From Opitutus sp. GAS368 (lineage in GTDB: Bacteria > Verrucomicrobiota > Verrucomicrobiia > Opitutales > UBA953): a stretch of DNA of 18,693 nucleotides. The translations under genes and the position numbers were made by a program. The stretch is taken from the NCBI GenBank assembly GCA_945906115.1, contig CAMDQP010000014.1, forward strand, positions 1 to 18,693, in the 5' to 3' direction. Positions 6,915-14,470 of the stretch are shown piece after piece; position 1 is the stretch's first letter, and every line of letters begins with the position of its first letter. The notes under the pieces are model-generated. The model had not been told where the DNA came from. It worked only from the letters and a program-made list of their open reading frames with translations, and did no database searches.

Positions 6915-8603
6915 ATGACCGACGCCAACCACTGCCGCCAACATTCCGCCATCGTCGTAGACGGCCCCGACCGCGCCCCCAGCCGAGCCATGCTCCGGGC
7001 GGTGGGCTTTACCGATGCCGACTTCGCCAAGCCCGTCGTGGGCGTCGCCTCGACCTGGTCGATGGTCACCCCCTGCAACATGCACATCAACCGGCTGGCG
7101 GACGAAGCTGTCAAGGGCGCCGACGCGGCCGGCGGCAAGGCGGTCATCTTCTGCACCATCACCGTCTCGGATGGTATCTCGATGGGCACCCCGGGCATGC
7201 GCTACTCGCTCGTCTCGCGCGAGATCATCGCGGACTCGATTGAAGCGGTGACCGGCGCCGAAGGCTTCGACGGCCTCGTCGCCATCGGCGGCTGCGACAA
7301 AAATATGCCCGGCTGCGCCATCGCCATGGCACGCCTCAACCGCCCTTCCGTCTTCGTCTACGGCGGCACCATCGTCCCCGGCCTGCACCGCGGCGAGTCG
7401 GCCGATATCGTCACGGTCTTCGAAGCCGTCGGCAAACACGCTGGCAAGCAAATCGGCGACACCGAGCTCAAGGAGATCGAAGTCTGTTCCATCCCCGGCG
7501 AAGGCTCCTGCGGCGGCATGTATACCGCCAACACCATGGCCTCAGCGATTGAAGCGCTGGGCCTCAGCCTACCGGACAGCTCCGCGCAGCTCGCCAACTC
7601 TAAGGCCAAGCTGGCCGACTGTGAGCGCGCGGGCAAGGCCGTGCTGGAACTGATCAAGCGCAACATCCGCCCTTCGGACATCCTTTCGAAGGAAGCCTTT
7701 GAGAATGCCATCACCGTCGTCATCGCCCTCGGCGGTTCGACGAACGCCGTGCTCCACCTCATCGCGATGGCTCATTCCGCAGACATCAAACTCACTCTTG
7801 AGGATTTTGAGCGCGTCGGCCGCCGCGTGCCAGTGCTCGCCGACCTCAAGCCGAGCGGCAAGTACAACATGGCCCATTTCGTCCGCATCGGCGGCCTCCA
7901 GCCGCTCCTTAAGATGCTCCTCGATAAGGGCCTCCTGCACGGCCATTGCCTGACCGTCACCGGCAAGACCGTCGCCGAGAACCTCGCGAACGTCGGTAGC
8001 TACGCCGCCGACCAGGACGTCGTCCGCCCCTTCTCCAATCCAATCAAGGCCGATAGCCACCTGCGCATCCTGCGTGGCAACCTCGCGCCCGACGGCTCCG
8101 TCGCCAAAATCTCCGGCAAGGAAGGCAACGCCTTCACCGGCAAAGCCATCGTCTACGAATCCGAAGAAGCCTCGCTCCGCGGCATCCTCGACGGCGAGGT
8201 CAAAGACGGCCACGTGATTGTCATCCGCAACGAAGGTCCCAAGGGCGGACCGGGCATGCGCGAGATGCTCGGACCCACCAGCGCCGTCATGGGTAAGGGC
8301 CTTGGCAAGACTGTCGCCCTCATCACCGATGGACGTTTCTCCGGCGGCTCCCACGGCTTCGTGGTCGGCCACATCACCCCTGAGGCCGCCGTCGGCGGTG
8401 TGCTGGCGGTCGTGAAGAACGGCGACACCATCACCATCGACTCGCAGAAGAACGAGCTTAACCTGGACGTGCCGGCCGCGGAGATTGCGGATCGCCTGAA
8501 GTCCTGGAAGGCCTCCCCCTGCAAGGAGAAGCGTGGCACTCTCGCCAAATACGCCAAGCTCGTGTCCTCGGCCTCCGAAGGTGCCATCACCGACGGCGAC
8601 TGA
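6915..8603 (+). CDS. ilvD: Dihydroxy-acid dehydratase
   Basis: Dehydrates 2,3-dihydroxy-isovalerate and 2,3-dihydroxy-3-methylvalerate to the 2-oxo acids, the third step of valine and isoleucine synthesis. The 562 residues match the usual family length. Three cysteines sit where the iron-sulfur ligands of the family are expected: C54 in TPCNMH, C127 in GGCDKNMPGC and C199 in GEGSCGGMYTAN, spacing consistent with a [2Fe-2S] enzyme. The C-terminal half shows RNEGPKGGPGMREM (about 438-451) and the DGRFSGGSHGF catalytic segment. The reading frame is open far upstream, but the ATG at 6915 gives the family N-terminus and lies after the divergent gap; no Shine-Dalgarno is seen. It is monocistronic by its layout: a hairpin leader region in front and a strong terminator right behind. 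No other ilv or leu gene is in the window. Confidence 0.96.
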   Translation: MTDANHCRQHSAIVVDGPDRAPSRAMLRAVGFTDADFAKPVVGVASTWSMVTPCNMHINRLADEAVKGADAAGGKAVIFCTITVSDGISMGTPGMRYSLVSREIIADSIEAVTGAEGFDGLVAIGGCDKNMPGCAIAMARLNRPSVFVYGGTIVPGLHRGESADIVTVFEAVGKHAGKQIGDTELKEIEVCSIPGEGSCGGMYTANTMASAIEALGLSLPDSSAQLANSKAKLADCERAGKAVLELIKRNIRPSDILSKEAFENAITVVIALGGSTNAVLHLIAMAHSADIKLTLEDFERVGRRVPVLADLKPSGKYNMAHFVRIGGLQPLLKMLLDKGLLHGHCLTVTGKTVAENLANVGSYAADQDVVRPFSNPIKADSHLRILRGNLAPDGSVAKISGKEGNAFTGKAIVYESEEASLRGILDGEVKDGHVIVIRNEGPKGGPGMREMLGPTSAVMGKGLGKTVALITDGRFSGGSHGFVVGHITPEAAVGGVLAVVKNGDTITIDSQKNELNLDVPAAEIADRLKSWKASPCKEKRGTLAKYAKLVSSASEGAITDGD

Positions 8604-8625
8604 GGTCTTCACCTGAGCGGAAATG

Positions 8626-8658
8626 AAAGGGCGGACGCCTCGGCGGACCGCCCTTTTT
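8626..8658 (+). terminator. Rho-independent terminator of ilvD
   Basis: A perfect 9-bp stem, AAAGGGCGG (8626-8634) with CCGCCCTTT (8648-8656), encloses a 13-base loop that can itself fold (CGC/GCG), and is followed by a T-run. It begins 23 bases after the ilvD stop and ends 40 bases before the proposed pgi start. Confidence 0.88.
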
Positions 8659-8697
8659 GTTGCCAAGCAGGGTTGTGGCGGGGAAGACTCCCCTATC

Positions 8698-10275
8698 GTG
8701 GCCAACTCCTTCGACCTCTTCCGAAAGCAGCTTCTGAACTTCCCCGAACTCGGCATCGCGCTCGACTTCAGCCGCGCGCCAGCGCCCGCCGGTTTCGCCG
8801 AGAAGATGGCCCCAGTCATGGCCCAAGCGTTCGCCGACATGGCGGCGCTCGAGAAGGGTGCCGTCGCCAACCCCGATGAGAAGCGCATGGTCGGCCACTA
8901 CTGGCTGCGTGCGCCCGAACTCGCGCCTGATGCGAAGATTGCCGCTGAAGTAAAAGCCGCCATCGACGCTATCGCCGGTTTCGCCGCACAGGTCCACGCC
9001 GGTCAGGTCAAGGGCTCCGCCGGCAAGTTCACCGACCTCCTCTGCCTTGGCATCGGCGGCTCAGCCCTTGGCCCGCAGTTCGTCGCCGACGCACTCGGCG
9101 GCAAGGCGGACAAGCTCCGCGTCCATTTCATCGACAACACCGACCCCGACGGCATCGACCGCGTGTTCGACACGCTGGACACGCGCCTCGGCACCACGCT
9201 TGCGATTGTGACCTCCAAGTCCGGCAGCACGCCGGAGCCGCGTAACGGCCAGCTCGAAGCCGCGCTCCGCTGGAAGCAAGCCGGCCTCGACTTCGCCGCC
9301 CACGCCGTCGCCGTCACGGGTGAAGGCAGCCAGCTCGATAAGGTCGCCGTCGCGGAGAAGTGTCTCGCCCGTTTCCCGATGTGGGATTGGGTTGGCGGCC
9401 GCACGAGCGAGATCGGTCCGGTCGGCCTGCTGCCCGCCGCATTGCAAGGCATTGATATCCGCGGACTCCTCGACGGCGCCCGCGCGATGGATGCGCTGAC
9501 CCGCGTGCCTGATGCGCAGAAGAATCCTGCCGCCGCGCTCGCGCTGGCTTGGCATCACCTCACCGAAGGCCGCGGCACCAAGGCCATGGTTGTGCTCCCT
9601 TACAAGGACCGCCTCCTGCTCTTTTCCCGCTACCTCCAGCAGCTCGTCATGGAATCGATCGGCAAGGAACTCGACCTCCAAGGCCGCAAGGTCCTGCAGG
9701 GACTCACCGTGTACGGCAACAAAGGTTCGACCGACCAGCATGCCTACGTGCAGCAGCTCCGCGACGGTGTGAATAACTTTTTCGCCGTCTTCATCGAAGT
9801 CCTCAAGGACCGCGAAGGCAGTTCCCTCGAGGTGGAGCCCGGCGTGACCTCCGGCGACTACCTCCAGGCCTTCCTGCTCGGCACCCGCGAAGCCCTCTCC
9901 GGCAGCGGCCGTGCTAATATTACTATTACCATCAATCAGGTGGATGCCCGCTCCGTGGGTATGCTCATCGCGCTCTTCGAGCGAGCCGTCGGTCTATACG
10001 CCAACCTGCTCGGCATCAACGCCTACCACCAGCCTGGCGTCGAAGCTGGCAAGAAGGCCGCCTCCGAGACGCTCAAAGTCCGGGCCGCCGCCATCGCCAC
10101 CTTGGCCAAGTCCAAGGGCAAATGGCTCTCCGTCTCGCAGGTTTGCGAGGAAATTGCACTTGAGGGGCAGGAAGAATTGGTGTTTAAAGTACTTCTGCAC
10201 ATTTCGTCCAACCCCGGTGCCATTTCCCGTCAGGAATCTCCTGATCCCGGGAAGACCCTCTTCAATCATTCTTAA
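8698..10275 (+). CDS. pgi: Glucose-6-phosphate isomerase
   Basis: Interconverts glucose-6-phosphate and fructose-6-phosphate in glycolysis and gluconeogenesis. The 525 residues contain the sugar-phosphate loop SKSGSTPE (about 173-180), RFPMWDWVGGRTSEIGPVG (about 223-241), KELDLQGRKVLQG and GNKGSTDQHAYVQQ (about 340-353) with the catalytic Lys/His region. Residues from about 455 on form an extra helical, winged-helix-like tail (AAIATLAKSKGKWLSVSQVC and onward), as in the longer bacterial forms. The GTG at 8698 was chosen because the only in-frame upstream ATG (8623) lies inside the ilvD terminator stem, and the residues between have no family counterpart. A small GGGGA/TCCCC hairpin (8680-8693) sits just before the GTG and contains the only purine run resembling a Shine-Dalgarno. 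The next gene follows after 18 bases. Confidence 0.95.
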   Translation: MANSFDLFRKQLLNFPELGIALDFSRAPAPAGFAEKMAPVMAQAFADMAALEKGAVANPDEKRMVGHYWLRAPELAPDAKIAAEVKAAIDAIAGFAAQVHAGQVKGSAGKFTDLLCLGIGGSALGPQFVADALGGKADKLRVHFIDNTDPDGIDRVFDTLDTRLGTTLAIVTSKSGSTPEPRNGQLEAALRWKQAGLDFAAHAVAVTGEGSQLDKVAVAEKCLARFPMWDWVGGRTSEIGPVGLLPAALQGIDIRGLLDGARAMDALTRVPDAQKNPAAALALAWHHLTEGRGTKAMVVLPYKDRLLLFSRYLQQLVMESIGKELDLQGRKVLQGLTVYGNKGSTDQHAYVQQLRDGVNNFFAVFIEVLKDREGSSLEVEPGVTSGDYLQAFLLGTREALSGSGRANITITINQVDARSVGMLIALFERAVGLYANLLGINAYHQPGVEAGKKAASETLKVRAAAIATLAKSKGKWLSVSQVCEEIALEGQEELVFKVLLHISSNPGAISRQESPDPGKTLFNHS

Positions 10276-10293
10276 CCCCAATTCCCCTACCCC

Positions 10294-11232
10294 ATGAACA
10301 AGAAGCTCAACACCTTCCTCCGCGTCCTGACCGTCGTCGCCGCCGGCGCCGCTGCCGTCTTTGCCTTCCTGCTGAAAGGCAAGATGGACGTCGCCCTCAC
10401 GAACACCGCCTGGGCCGTGACGGATCCGGAAGTGAAGGCCGGCAAGGAATATGACGCCCGCATGACTTCGCTCTTCACCGTTGGCCCCCTCCTTACCACC
10501 AAGCGCAAGACCATCAACGACCTCGAACTCGCCAAGAACGACCTGATCGCCGACGTCGCCGACAAGAAGACGAAGATCGAAGGCCTCACCGCCGCGAACA
10601 CCACGCTTGAAGGCGAACGCGCCGAACTCACCCGCAAGCGCGACGAACTTGCCGCCCAGCTGACCGACTCCAACAGCAAGAAGGATGGCGCCGAAGCCGC
10701 CCTCGCCAGCGCCAAGGAAGAACTCGTGAAGGCCACTGAAAAGGCCGCCGGCATGTTCACCAAAGAACAACTCGCTGAAATCGAAACCAAGGCCACCAAC
10801 GCCGAACAGAAAGCCGAACTCATCATCGGCAAATACCGCGGCCTCCACACCAAGGTCTCCCGCGCGATGGACAACAACCCGTCCCCCTTTGGCTTCGCCA
10901 GCGACCCTCTCGGCGAGCCCGCCAAGCCGGGTGATGCTGCCCCGGCCGTCGTCGTCGATGCGCCGATCGAAAACATCCTGACCAACATTCTCGCTCTCGA
11001 CGCCGACTCCGGCATCGTCGCCTTCTCGGTCGGCGAAGCCAATGGCATCAAGGCCAAGGACATCTTTGACGTGAAGATCGCCGGCAAGAAGGTCGGCAAG
11101 GTGCAAATCTCGATTGTCAAGGGAGTCCTCTCCTTCGGTCAGCTCCAGCCGGACAAGGAACTCGACATCCGCGCCATCTCCAAGGCCAGCTCGGTGTCTC
11201 TCGCTCCCTCCACTAAGATCACGCTCAACTGA
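10294..11232 (+). CDS. Membrane-anchored coiled-coil protein of unknown function
   Basis: I do not recognise a named family. The 312-residue product starts with a positively charged tip and one hydrophobic segment (about 8-27), predicting an inner-membrane anchor with the rest in the periplasm. Residues about 70-185 are rich in Ala, Lys, Glu and Thr with heptad-like spacing and almost no aromatics, which indicates a long coiled coil. A Pro/Ala linker (about 205-225) leads to a C-terminal domain (about 230-312) of short beta strands: a GIVAFSVGEANGIKAKDIFDV (22-residue) type turn pattern recalls small beta-barrel domains in envelope proteins. This anchor/coil/beta-barrel layout is like MreC, but no sequence motif proves that. 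The stop overlaps the start of the micro-lipoprotein (TGATG), so the two are probably made together. Confidence 0.8.
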   Translation: MNKKLNTFLRVLTVVAAGAAAVFAFLLKGKMDVALTNTAWAVTDPEVKAGKEYDARMTSLFTVGPLLTTKRKTINDLELAKNDLIADVADKKTKIEGLTAANTTLEGERAELTRKRDELAAQLTDSNSKKDGAEAALASAKEELVKATEKAAGMFTKEQLAEIETKATNAEQKAELIIGKYRGLHTKVSRAMDNNPSPFGFASDPLGEPAKPGDAAPAVVVDAPIENILTNILALDADSGIVAFSVGEANGIKAKDIFDVKIAGKKVGKVQISIVKGVLSFGQLQPDKELDIRAISKASSVSLAPSTKITLN

Positions 11233-11402
11233 TGTTCGGCCGCACGCTCTTTGCCTTCGCCCTGTTCGCCTGCCTTCTGGGCCTAGCGGGTTGTGAGACC
11301 GTCGAGAAGCCGGCCGACTCTATGCTCCCACTGTCCCAGCCCACCGGCTGGCAGGGCGGCATCCCGGGCGTATCGACGCCGGGTTCCGGCTACCGACGCT
11401 GA
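11232..11402 (+). CDS. Small lipoprotein, 56 residues, unknown function
   Basis: A very short gene fitted exactly between two others: its ATG overlaps the stop of the coiled-coil gene and its TGA overlaps the ATG of rsmI, both in the pattern TGATG. The product has a lipoprotein signal, a short Arg tip, hydrophobic core LFAFALFACLLG and lipobox LAGC with the lipidated Cys at residue 21. The mature part is only 36 residues, starting CETVEKPAD and ending in a Gly/Pro/Ser-rich tail (WQGGIPGVSTPGSGYRR). No fold can be predicted. Its place directly after a membrane-anchored coiled-coil protein suggests a partner role at the envelope, but that is inference. The perfect stop/start chaining and good lipobox make it likely to be a real gene despite its size. 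Confidence 0.75.
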   Translation: MFGRTLFAFALFACLLGLAGCETVEKPADSMLPLSQPTGWQGGIPGVSTPGSGYRR

Positions 11403-12130
11403 TGTCGCCCGCTGACGCAGGTGCCGCTGGCCGTCCGCAGGGACCGGCCGGACGGCTCTGGGTCGTGGCTACGCCGTTGGGTAACCTCGGCGATATCACC
11501 GACCGCGCCCGCGAGGCCATCGCGGCGTGCGACCTGGTCGCCTGCGAAGACACCCGCGTGACCGGCGGCCTGCTTCGCCACCTCGCGATCTCCAAGCCGA
11601 TGCTCGCGTACCATGAGCACAACGAGAAGGACGCCGCCGTCCTGATCGCCGATAAAATCGCGGGCGGCGCGAAGATCGCGCTCATCACCGATGCGGGCAC
11701 ACCAGGTATCAGCGACCCTGGCTTCCGCGTCACCCGCGAATGCCGCCGACGCGGCCTGACCGTTACCCCCTTGCCTGGACCGTGCGCGATCGTGGCCCTA
11801 CTCTCCGCCTCCGGACTTCCAACCAACGCGTTCCGCTTCGTCGGCTTCCTGCCGCCGAAATCCGCGGCCCGCCGACGCTTCCTCGAAGGCCTTAAGGAGG
11901 CCGATGAGACCGTTGTGCTCCACGAATCCTGCCATCGCATCAGCGACTTCCTAGACGAGATGCTGGAGATTCTCGGCCCCGATCGGGTCGTCTGCGTCGG
12001 CCGCGAACTCACCAAGCTACATGAGACGATCCGCACGTCCGCCCTGTCGGAACTCGTGCCCGCGCTGAAGGCAGGCTCGCTTAAGGGTGAATTCACCGTG
12101 GCGATCGCTCCGGCCGGCTTCGCCCTTTGA
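11402..12130 (+). CDS. rsmI: 16S rRNA (cytidine-1402-2'-O)-methyltransferase
   Basis: RsmI methylates the 2'-hydroxyl of C1402 in the decoding centre of 16S rRNA using S-adenosylmethionine. The tetrapyrrole-methylase fold is clear: VVATPLGNLGDITDRA (21-36), the CEDTR loop (48-52), the SAM-binding DAGTPGISDPG (97-107) and PLPGPCAIVALLSASGLPT (123-141). FVGFLPPK (146-153) is also family-typical. At 242 residues it is shorter than the E. coli enzyme because the small C-terminal extension is missing; the catalytic core is complete. The first 16 residues (Ala/Gly/Pro-rich) have no family match, but the ATG at 11402 is favoured by the TGATG overlap with the lipoprotein gene. A 53-base gap with a possible promoter follows. 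Confidence 0.95.
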   Translation: MSPADAGAAGRPQGPAGRLWVVATPLGNLGDITDRAREAIAACDLVACEDTRVTGGLLRHLAISKPMLAYHEHNEKDAAVLIADKIAGGAKIALITDAGTPGISDPGFRVTRECRRRGLTVTPLPGPCAIVALLSASGLPTNAFRFVGFLPPKSAARRRFLEGLKEADETVVLHESCHRISDFLDEMLEILGPDRVVCVGRELTKLHETIRTSALSELVPALKAGSLKGEFTVAIAPAGFAL

Positions 12131-12146
12131 GGTCTTTTATCGCGGG

Positions 12147-12176
12147 TTGACCAAACCGCCCCCTCGCCCGCATCCT
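12147..12176 (+). promoter_or_regulatory. Possible promoter before the 203-residue unknown gene
   Basis: TTGACC (12147-12152) matches a sigma-70 -35 box at five of six positions. CATCCT (12171-12176) follows after 18 bases and is a weak -10 at best. If it is the -10, transcription would begin at or within a base or two of the ATG at 12184, giving a leaderless message. The same TTGAC plus CATCC pairing recurs before the Cys-rich secreted protein. Weak evidence taken alone. Confidence 0.3.
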
Positions 12177-12183
12177 AGGGTCA

Positions 12184-12795
12184 ATGGCGGGTTTCGACGA
12201 CAGTCTGGTCCGCGAGTATTTCGAGATGAACGGCTTCTTCGTGCGGCAGTCGCGCAAGTACGCCGTCCAATCCCGCAGGAAACGCGCCGATGAAGAAGGC
12301 GACCTCCTGGTGATCAATCCGTCGCCGCTCCGCGGAGCCGAAGCCCCCTTCCAACTTTTCAGCTCGGACCTGCCGAAAATCGGGGCCGCCGTCGTCGCAG
12401 TGAAAGCTTGGCATACGACCAAGGCCATCACCCCGACGATGATCAAGAAGGGTGACTTACTCGAGTTCGTCCGCGAGGAAGCCGTCAAGGCCGCGAAGGA
12501 GGCCTTCGCCGATCTGACATCGTCCGAGGGCCAGCCCATGGCGAAGATCCTCGTGCTGCCAGGCATCCCGGCCACGGAACCGCAGCGCTCCGAAAGCATC
12601 ACCCTGCTCCGCGAAAGCGGCGTCGACCATGTGCTGACCTTCCGGACGATCCTCGAGAACCTCGTCCAAGTGGTCGAATCGAACCAGAGCTACGCCAAAT
12701 CCGACACGTTGCAGTTGCTCCGCCTGCTCCGCGTCTACGATATGGTCAAAGCCGCCCAACTCGAACTGTTCGGCGGTGCCAACCCTCCGAAGTGA
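12184..12795 (+). CDS. Conserved-looking protein of unknown function, upstream of lpxA
   Basis: A 203-residue soluble protein with no signal peptide or membrane segment; I do not recognise the family. The N-terminal half (about 5-80) has a pattern reminiscent of restriction-endonuclease-like folds: a helix ending EMNGFFV (14-20), then EEGDLLVINP (37-46) and a buried strand AAVVAVKAWH (68-77). In such folds the Asp (here D40) and a later E-x-K would bind metal; here the residue two before K74 is Ala, so if related it is probably inactive. The middle holds an amphipathic helix (EFVREEAVKAAKEAF, 94-108) and a strand KILVLPGIPA (121-130); the C-terminus is helical. The stop overlaps the GTG start of lpxA, so expression is tied to lipid A synthesis. 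Function unknown. Confidence 0.78.
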   Translation: MAGFDDSLVREYFEMNGFFVRQSRKYAVQSRRKRADEEGDLLVINPSPLRGAEAPFQLFSSDLPKIGAAVVAVKAWHTTKAITPTMIKKGDLLEFVREEAVKAAKEAFADLTSSEGQPMAKILVLPGIPATEPQRSESITLLRESGVDHVLTFRTILENLVQVVESNQSYAKSDTLQLLRLLRVYDMVKAAQLELFGGANPPK

Positions 12796-13571
12796 TTCAC
12801 CCTTCCGCCCAGGTCCACCCTTCCGCCCGACTCGCCCCCGACGTCGAGGTCGGTCCGTTCGCGATCGTCGAAGCCGGCGCGACGCTCGGGCCCGGCTGCC
12901 GCATCGCGGCCCATGCCATCGTGAAGGCACGGACTGAACTCGGTGCCGGCGTACGCGTCGACCACTTCGCCGTCGTCGGCGGCGATCCGCAGGATCTTTC
13001 CTTCGACCCCGCCACGGACTCTGGCACGCACGTCGGCGACCGCACGGTCATCCGCGAACACGTCACGATTCACCGCGCCACCAAGGCGGGTGAACGCACC
13101 CTCATCGGCACGGACGGCCTCCTGATGGCCGGCAGCCATGTCGCCCACGATTGCGTGGTCGGCGACGATGTCATTCTTGCCAACGGCTGTATGCTCGGCG
13201 GCCATGTATCCGTCGGAGATAAGGCCTTCATCAGCGGCGGCGTGGCGGTGCACCAATTTTGCCGCATCGGCGGAGGCGCGCTCGTCTCGGGCAACGCCGT
13301 CATCACGGAGGACGTCCCGCCGAACGCACTGGCCCACGGGCGCAACCTGATCTCTGGTCTCAATCTCATCGGCCTCCGCCGACGCGCCGTGCCAGCCCCA
13401 GCCGTCGCAGAGATCAAGAAGGCCTACCATGCAGTCTACGCCACGCGAGGAGCCTGCGCCACGCTCGCGCAGACGGCCCTCAACGAAGGCGGCTACCAAA
13501 CCATGGAGGCGCGCGCCTTCCTGGAGTTCTTCCTCGGCGGCAAGCGCGGCCGCTTCGTCTCACCCGAATGA
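12792..13571 (+). CDS. lpxA: UDP-N-acetylglucosamine O-acyltransferase (LpxA)
   Basis: Catalyses the first step of lipid A synthesis, moving a hydroxyacyl chain from acyl carrier protein to UDP-GlcNAc. The 259 residues show the left-handed beta-helix hexapeptide repeats from residue 1 to about 185 (IHPSAQVHPSARLAPDVEVG at the start), the family loop GGDPQDL (63-69), TVIREHVTIHR (85-95), and SHVAHDC (115-121) with H119 at the place of the catalytic His. AVHQFCRIG and the NLIGLRR-like C-terminal helical part (about 195-255) complete it. The start is GTG at 12792, which overlaps the previous stop (GTGA); there is no better ATG. It ends in an ATGA overlap with pdxA. LpxA normally sits with lpxD/fabZ/lpxB; none is here, so this is an atypical location. 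Its presence predicts an LPS-type outer membrane. Confidence 0.96.
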   Translation: MIHPSAQVHPSARLAPDVEVGPFAIVEAGATLGPGCRIAAHAIVKARTELGAGVRVDHFAVVGGDPQDLSFDPATDSGTHVGDRTVIREHVTIHRATKAGERTLIGTDGLLMAGSHVAHDCVVGDDVILANGCMLGGHVSVGDKAFISGGVAVHQFCRIGGGALVSGNAVITEDVPPNALAHGRNLISGLNLIGLRRRAVPAPAVAEIKKAYHAVYATRGACATLAQTALNEGGYQTMEARAFLEFFLGGKRGRFVSPE

Positions 13572-14470
13572 GCGCCCTGCCCATCGCCGTCACCTGCGGA
13601 GATCCGGCCGGCATCGGCCCGGAACTCCTCGCCAGCTGGCTGAAAGCGCACCCCGAACAGGCTTCCTCCGTCGTGCCCATCGGCCCGGCCGATTGGATCG
13701 CGCGGCTCGGCCAAGGCATCGCCGTCGGGCCGAAGGATTTCGTCACCCGTCCCGGCAAACCCGACGACGCTGGACAGCTCATCGCGATTGAAGCGATGGA
13801 GATGGCGGCCCGCGGCGCCTCCGGTGCGCGTTTCGCCGCCGTCGTCACCGGCCCCGTGAACAAGAAAGGCCTCGCCGGCGTGGGTTACGTCTTTCCTGGC
13901 CAGACGGAGTTCTTCGCGTCGCGCTGGAGCGGCGACCCCGTGATGGCCTTCGCCGGGGGTAAGATGACCGTCGGACTCGTCACCTGGCACATCCCGCTCT
14001 CCGGGGTATCACAAGCCATCACCGGCGCGGACATCCGTCGCACGGTCCTCGCGCTTATCTCGCTCCGCGGGAAACTCGGTGACCGCCGACCGCGTATCGC
14101 CGTCTGCGGACTGAACCCGCACGCTGGCGAAGGCGGCCTACTCGGGAAGGAAGACGACGCCATTATCAGGCCGGCCGTCGAAGCCTTACGCGCTGAAGGC
14201 CACGAGGTCGTCGGCCCGCTGCCGGGGGACACGGTCTTCCACCGTCATCTTCAGGGTGAATTCGACGCCGTCGCCGCCATCTACCACGACCAAGGTCTCG
14301 CGCCGCTGAAGGCCGTCGACTTCTCGACCTCGGCCAACCTAAGTCTTGGACTGAAGCACGTGCGCACGAGCCCCGACCACGGCACCGCCTACGAGATTGC
14401 CGGCCAAGATAAGGCGGACCGCGGCAGCTTTGATTCGGCGATGCGCCTCGCGCGCCTGCTTTCGGCCTGA
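13568..14470 (+). CDS. pdxA: 4-hydroxythreonine-4-phosphate dehydrogenase
   Basis: Oxidises 4-phosphohydroxythreonine in the DXP-dependent route to pyridoxal phosphate. The 300 residues show TCGDPAGIGPEL (9-20), VTGPVNKKGL (93-102), and the three metal His: H141 in TWHIPLS, H185 in LNPHAGEGG and H240 in YHDQGLAPLK. TSPDHGTAYEIAG (267-279) closes the active site. A somewhat shorter protein than the E. coli form, with no missing motif. The frame is open for another 300 bases upstream inside lpxA, but the ATG at 13568 gives the family N-terminus and an ATGA overlap with lpxA. The stop overlaps the next ATG (TGATG). pdxJ is not in the window. Confidence 0.96.
   Translation: MSALPIAVTCGDPAGIGPELLASWLKAHPEQASSVVPIGPADWIARLGQGIAVGPKDFVTRPGKPDDAGQLIAIEAMEMAARGASGARFAAVVTGPVNKKGLAGVGYVFPGQTEFFASRWSGDPVMAFAGGKMTVGLVTWHIPLSGVSQAITGADIRRTVLALISLRGKLGDRRPRIAVCGLNPHAGEGGLLGKEDDAIIRPAVEALRAEGHEVVGPLPGDTVFHRHLQGEFDAVAAIYHDQGLAPLKAVDFSTSANLSLGLKHVRTSPDHGTAYEIAGQDKADRGSFDSAMRLARLLSA

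Noticed and set aside
7569..8888. Long open frame (439 codons) on the minus strand opposite ilvD
   Set aside because: It lies antisense to a clear ilvD, reads through the terminator, and its translation is a Gly/Asp/Val-rich mirror of the GC-rich codons with no domain pattern.
9994..11106. Long open frame (370 codons) on the minus strand opposite pgi and the coiled-coil gene
   Set aside because: Spans two genes in antisense; the low-complexity Gly/Glu/Val product is typical of reversed Ala/Lys codons.
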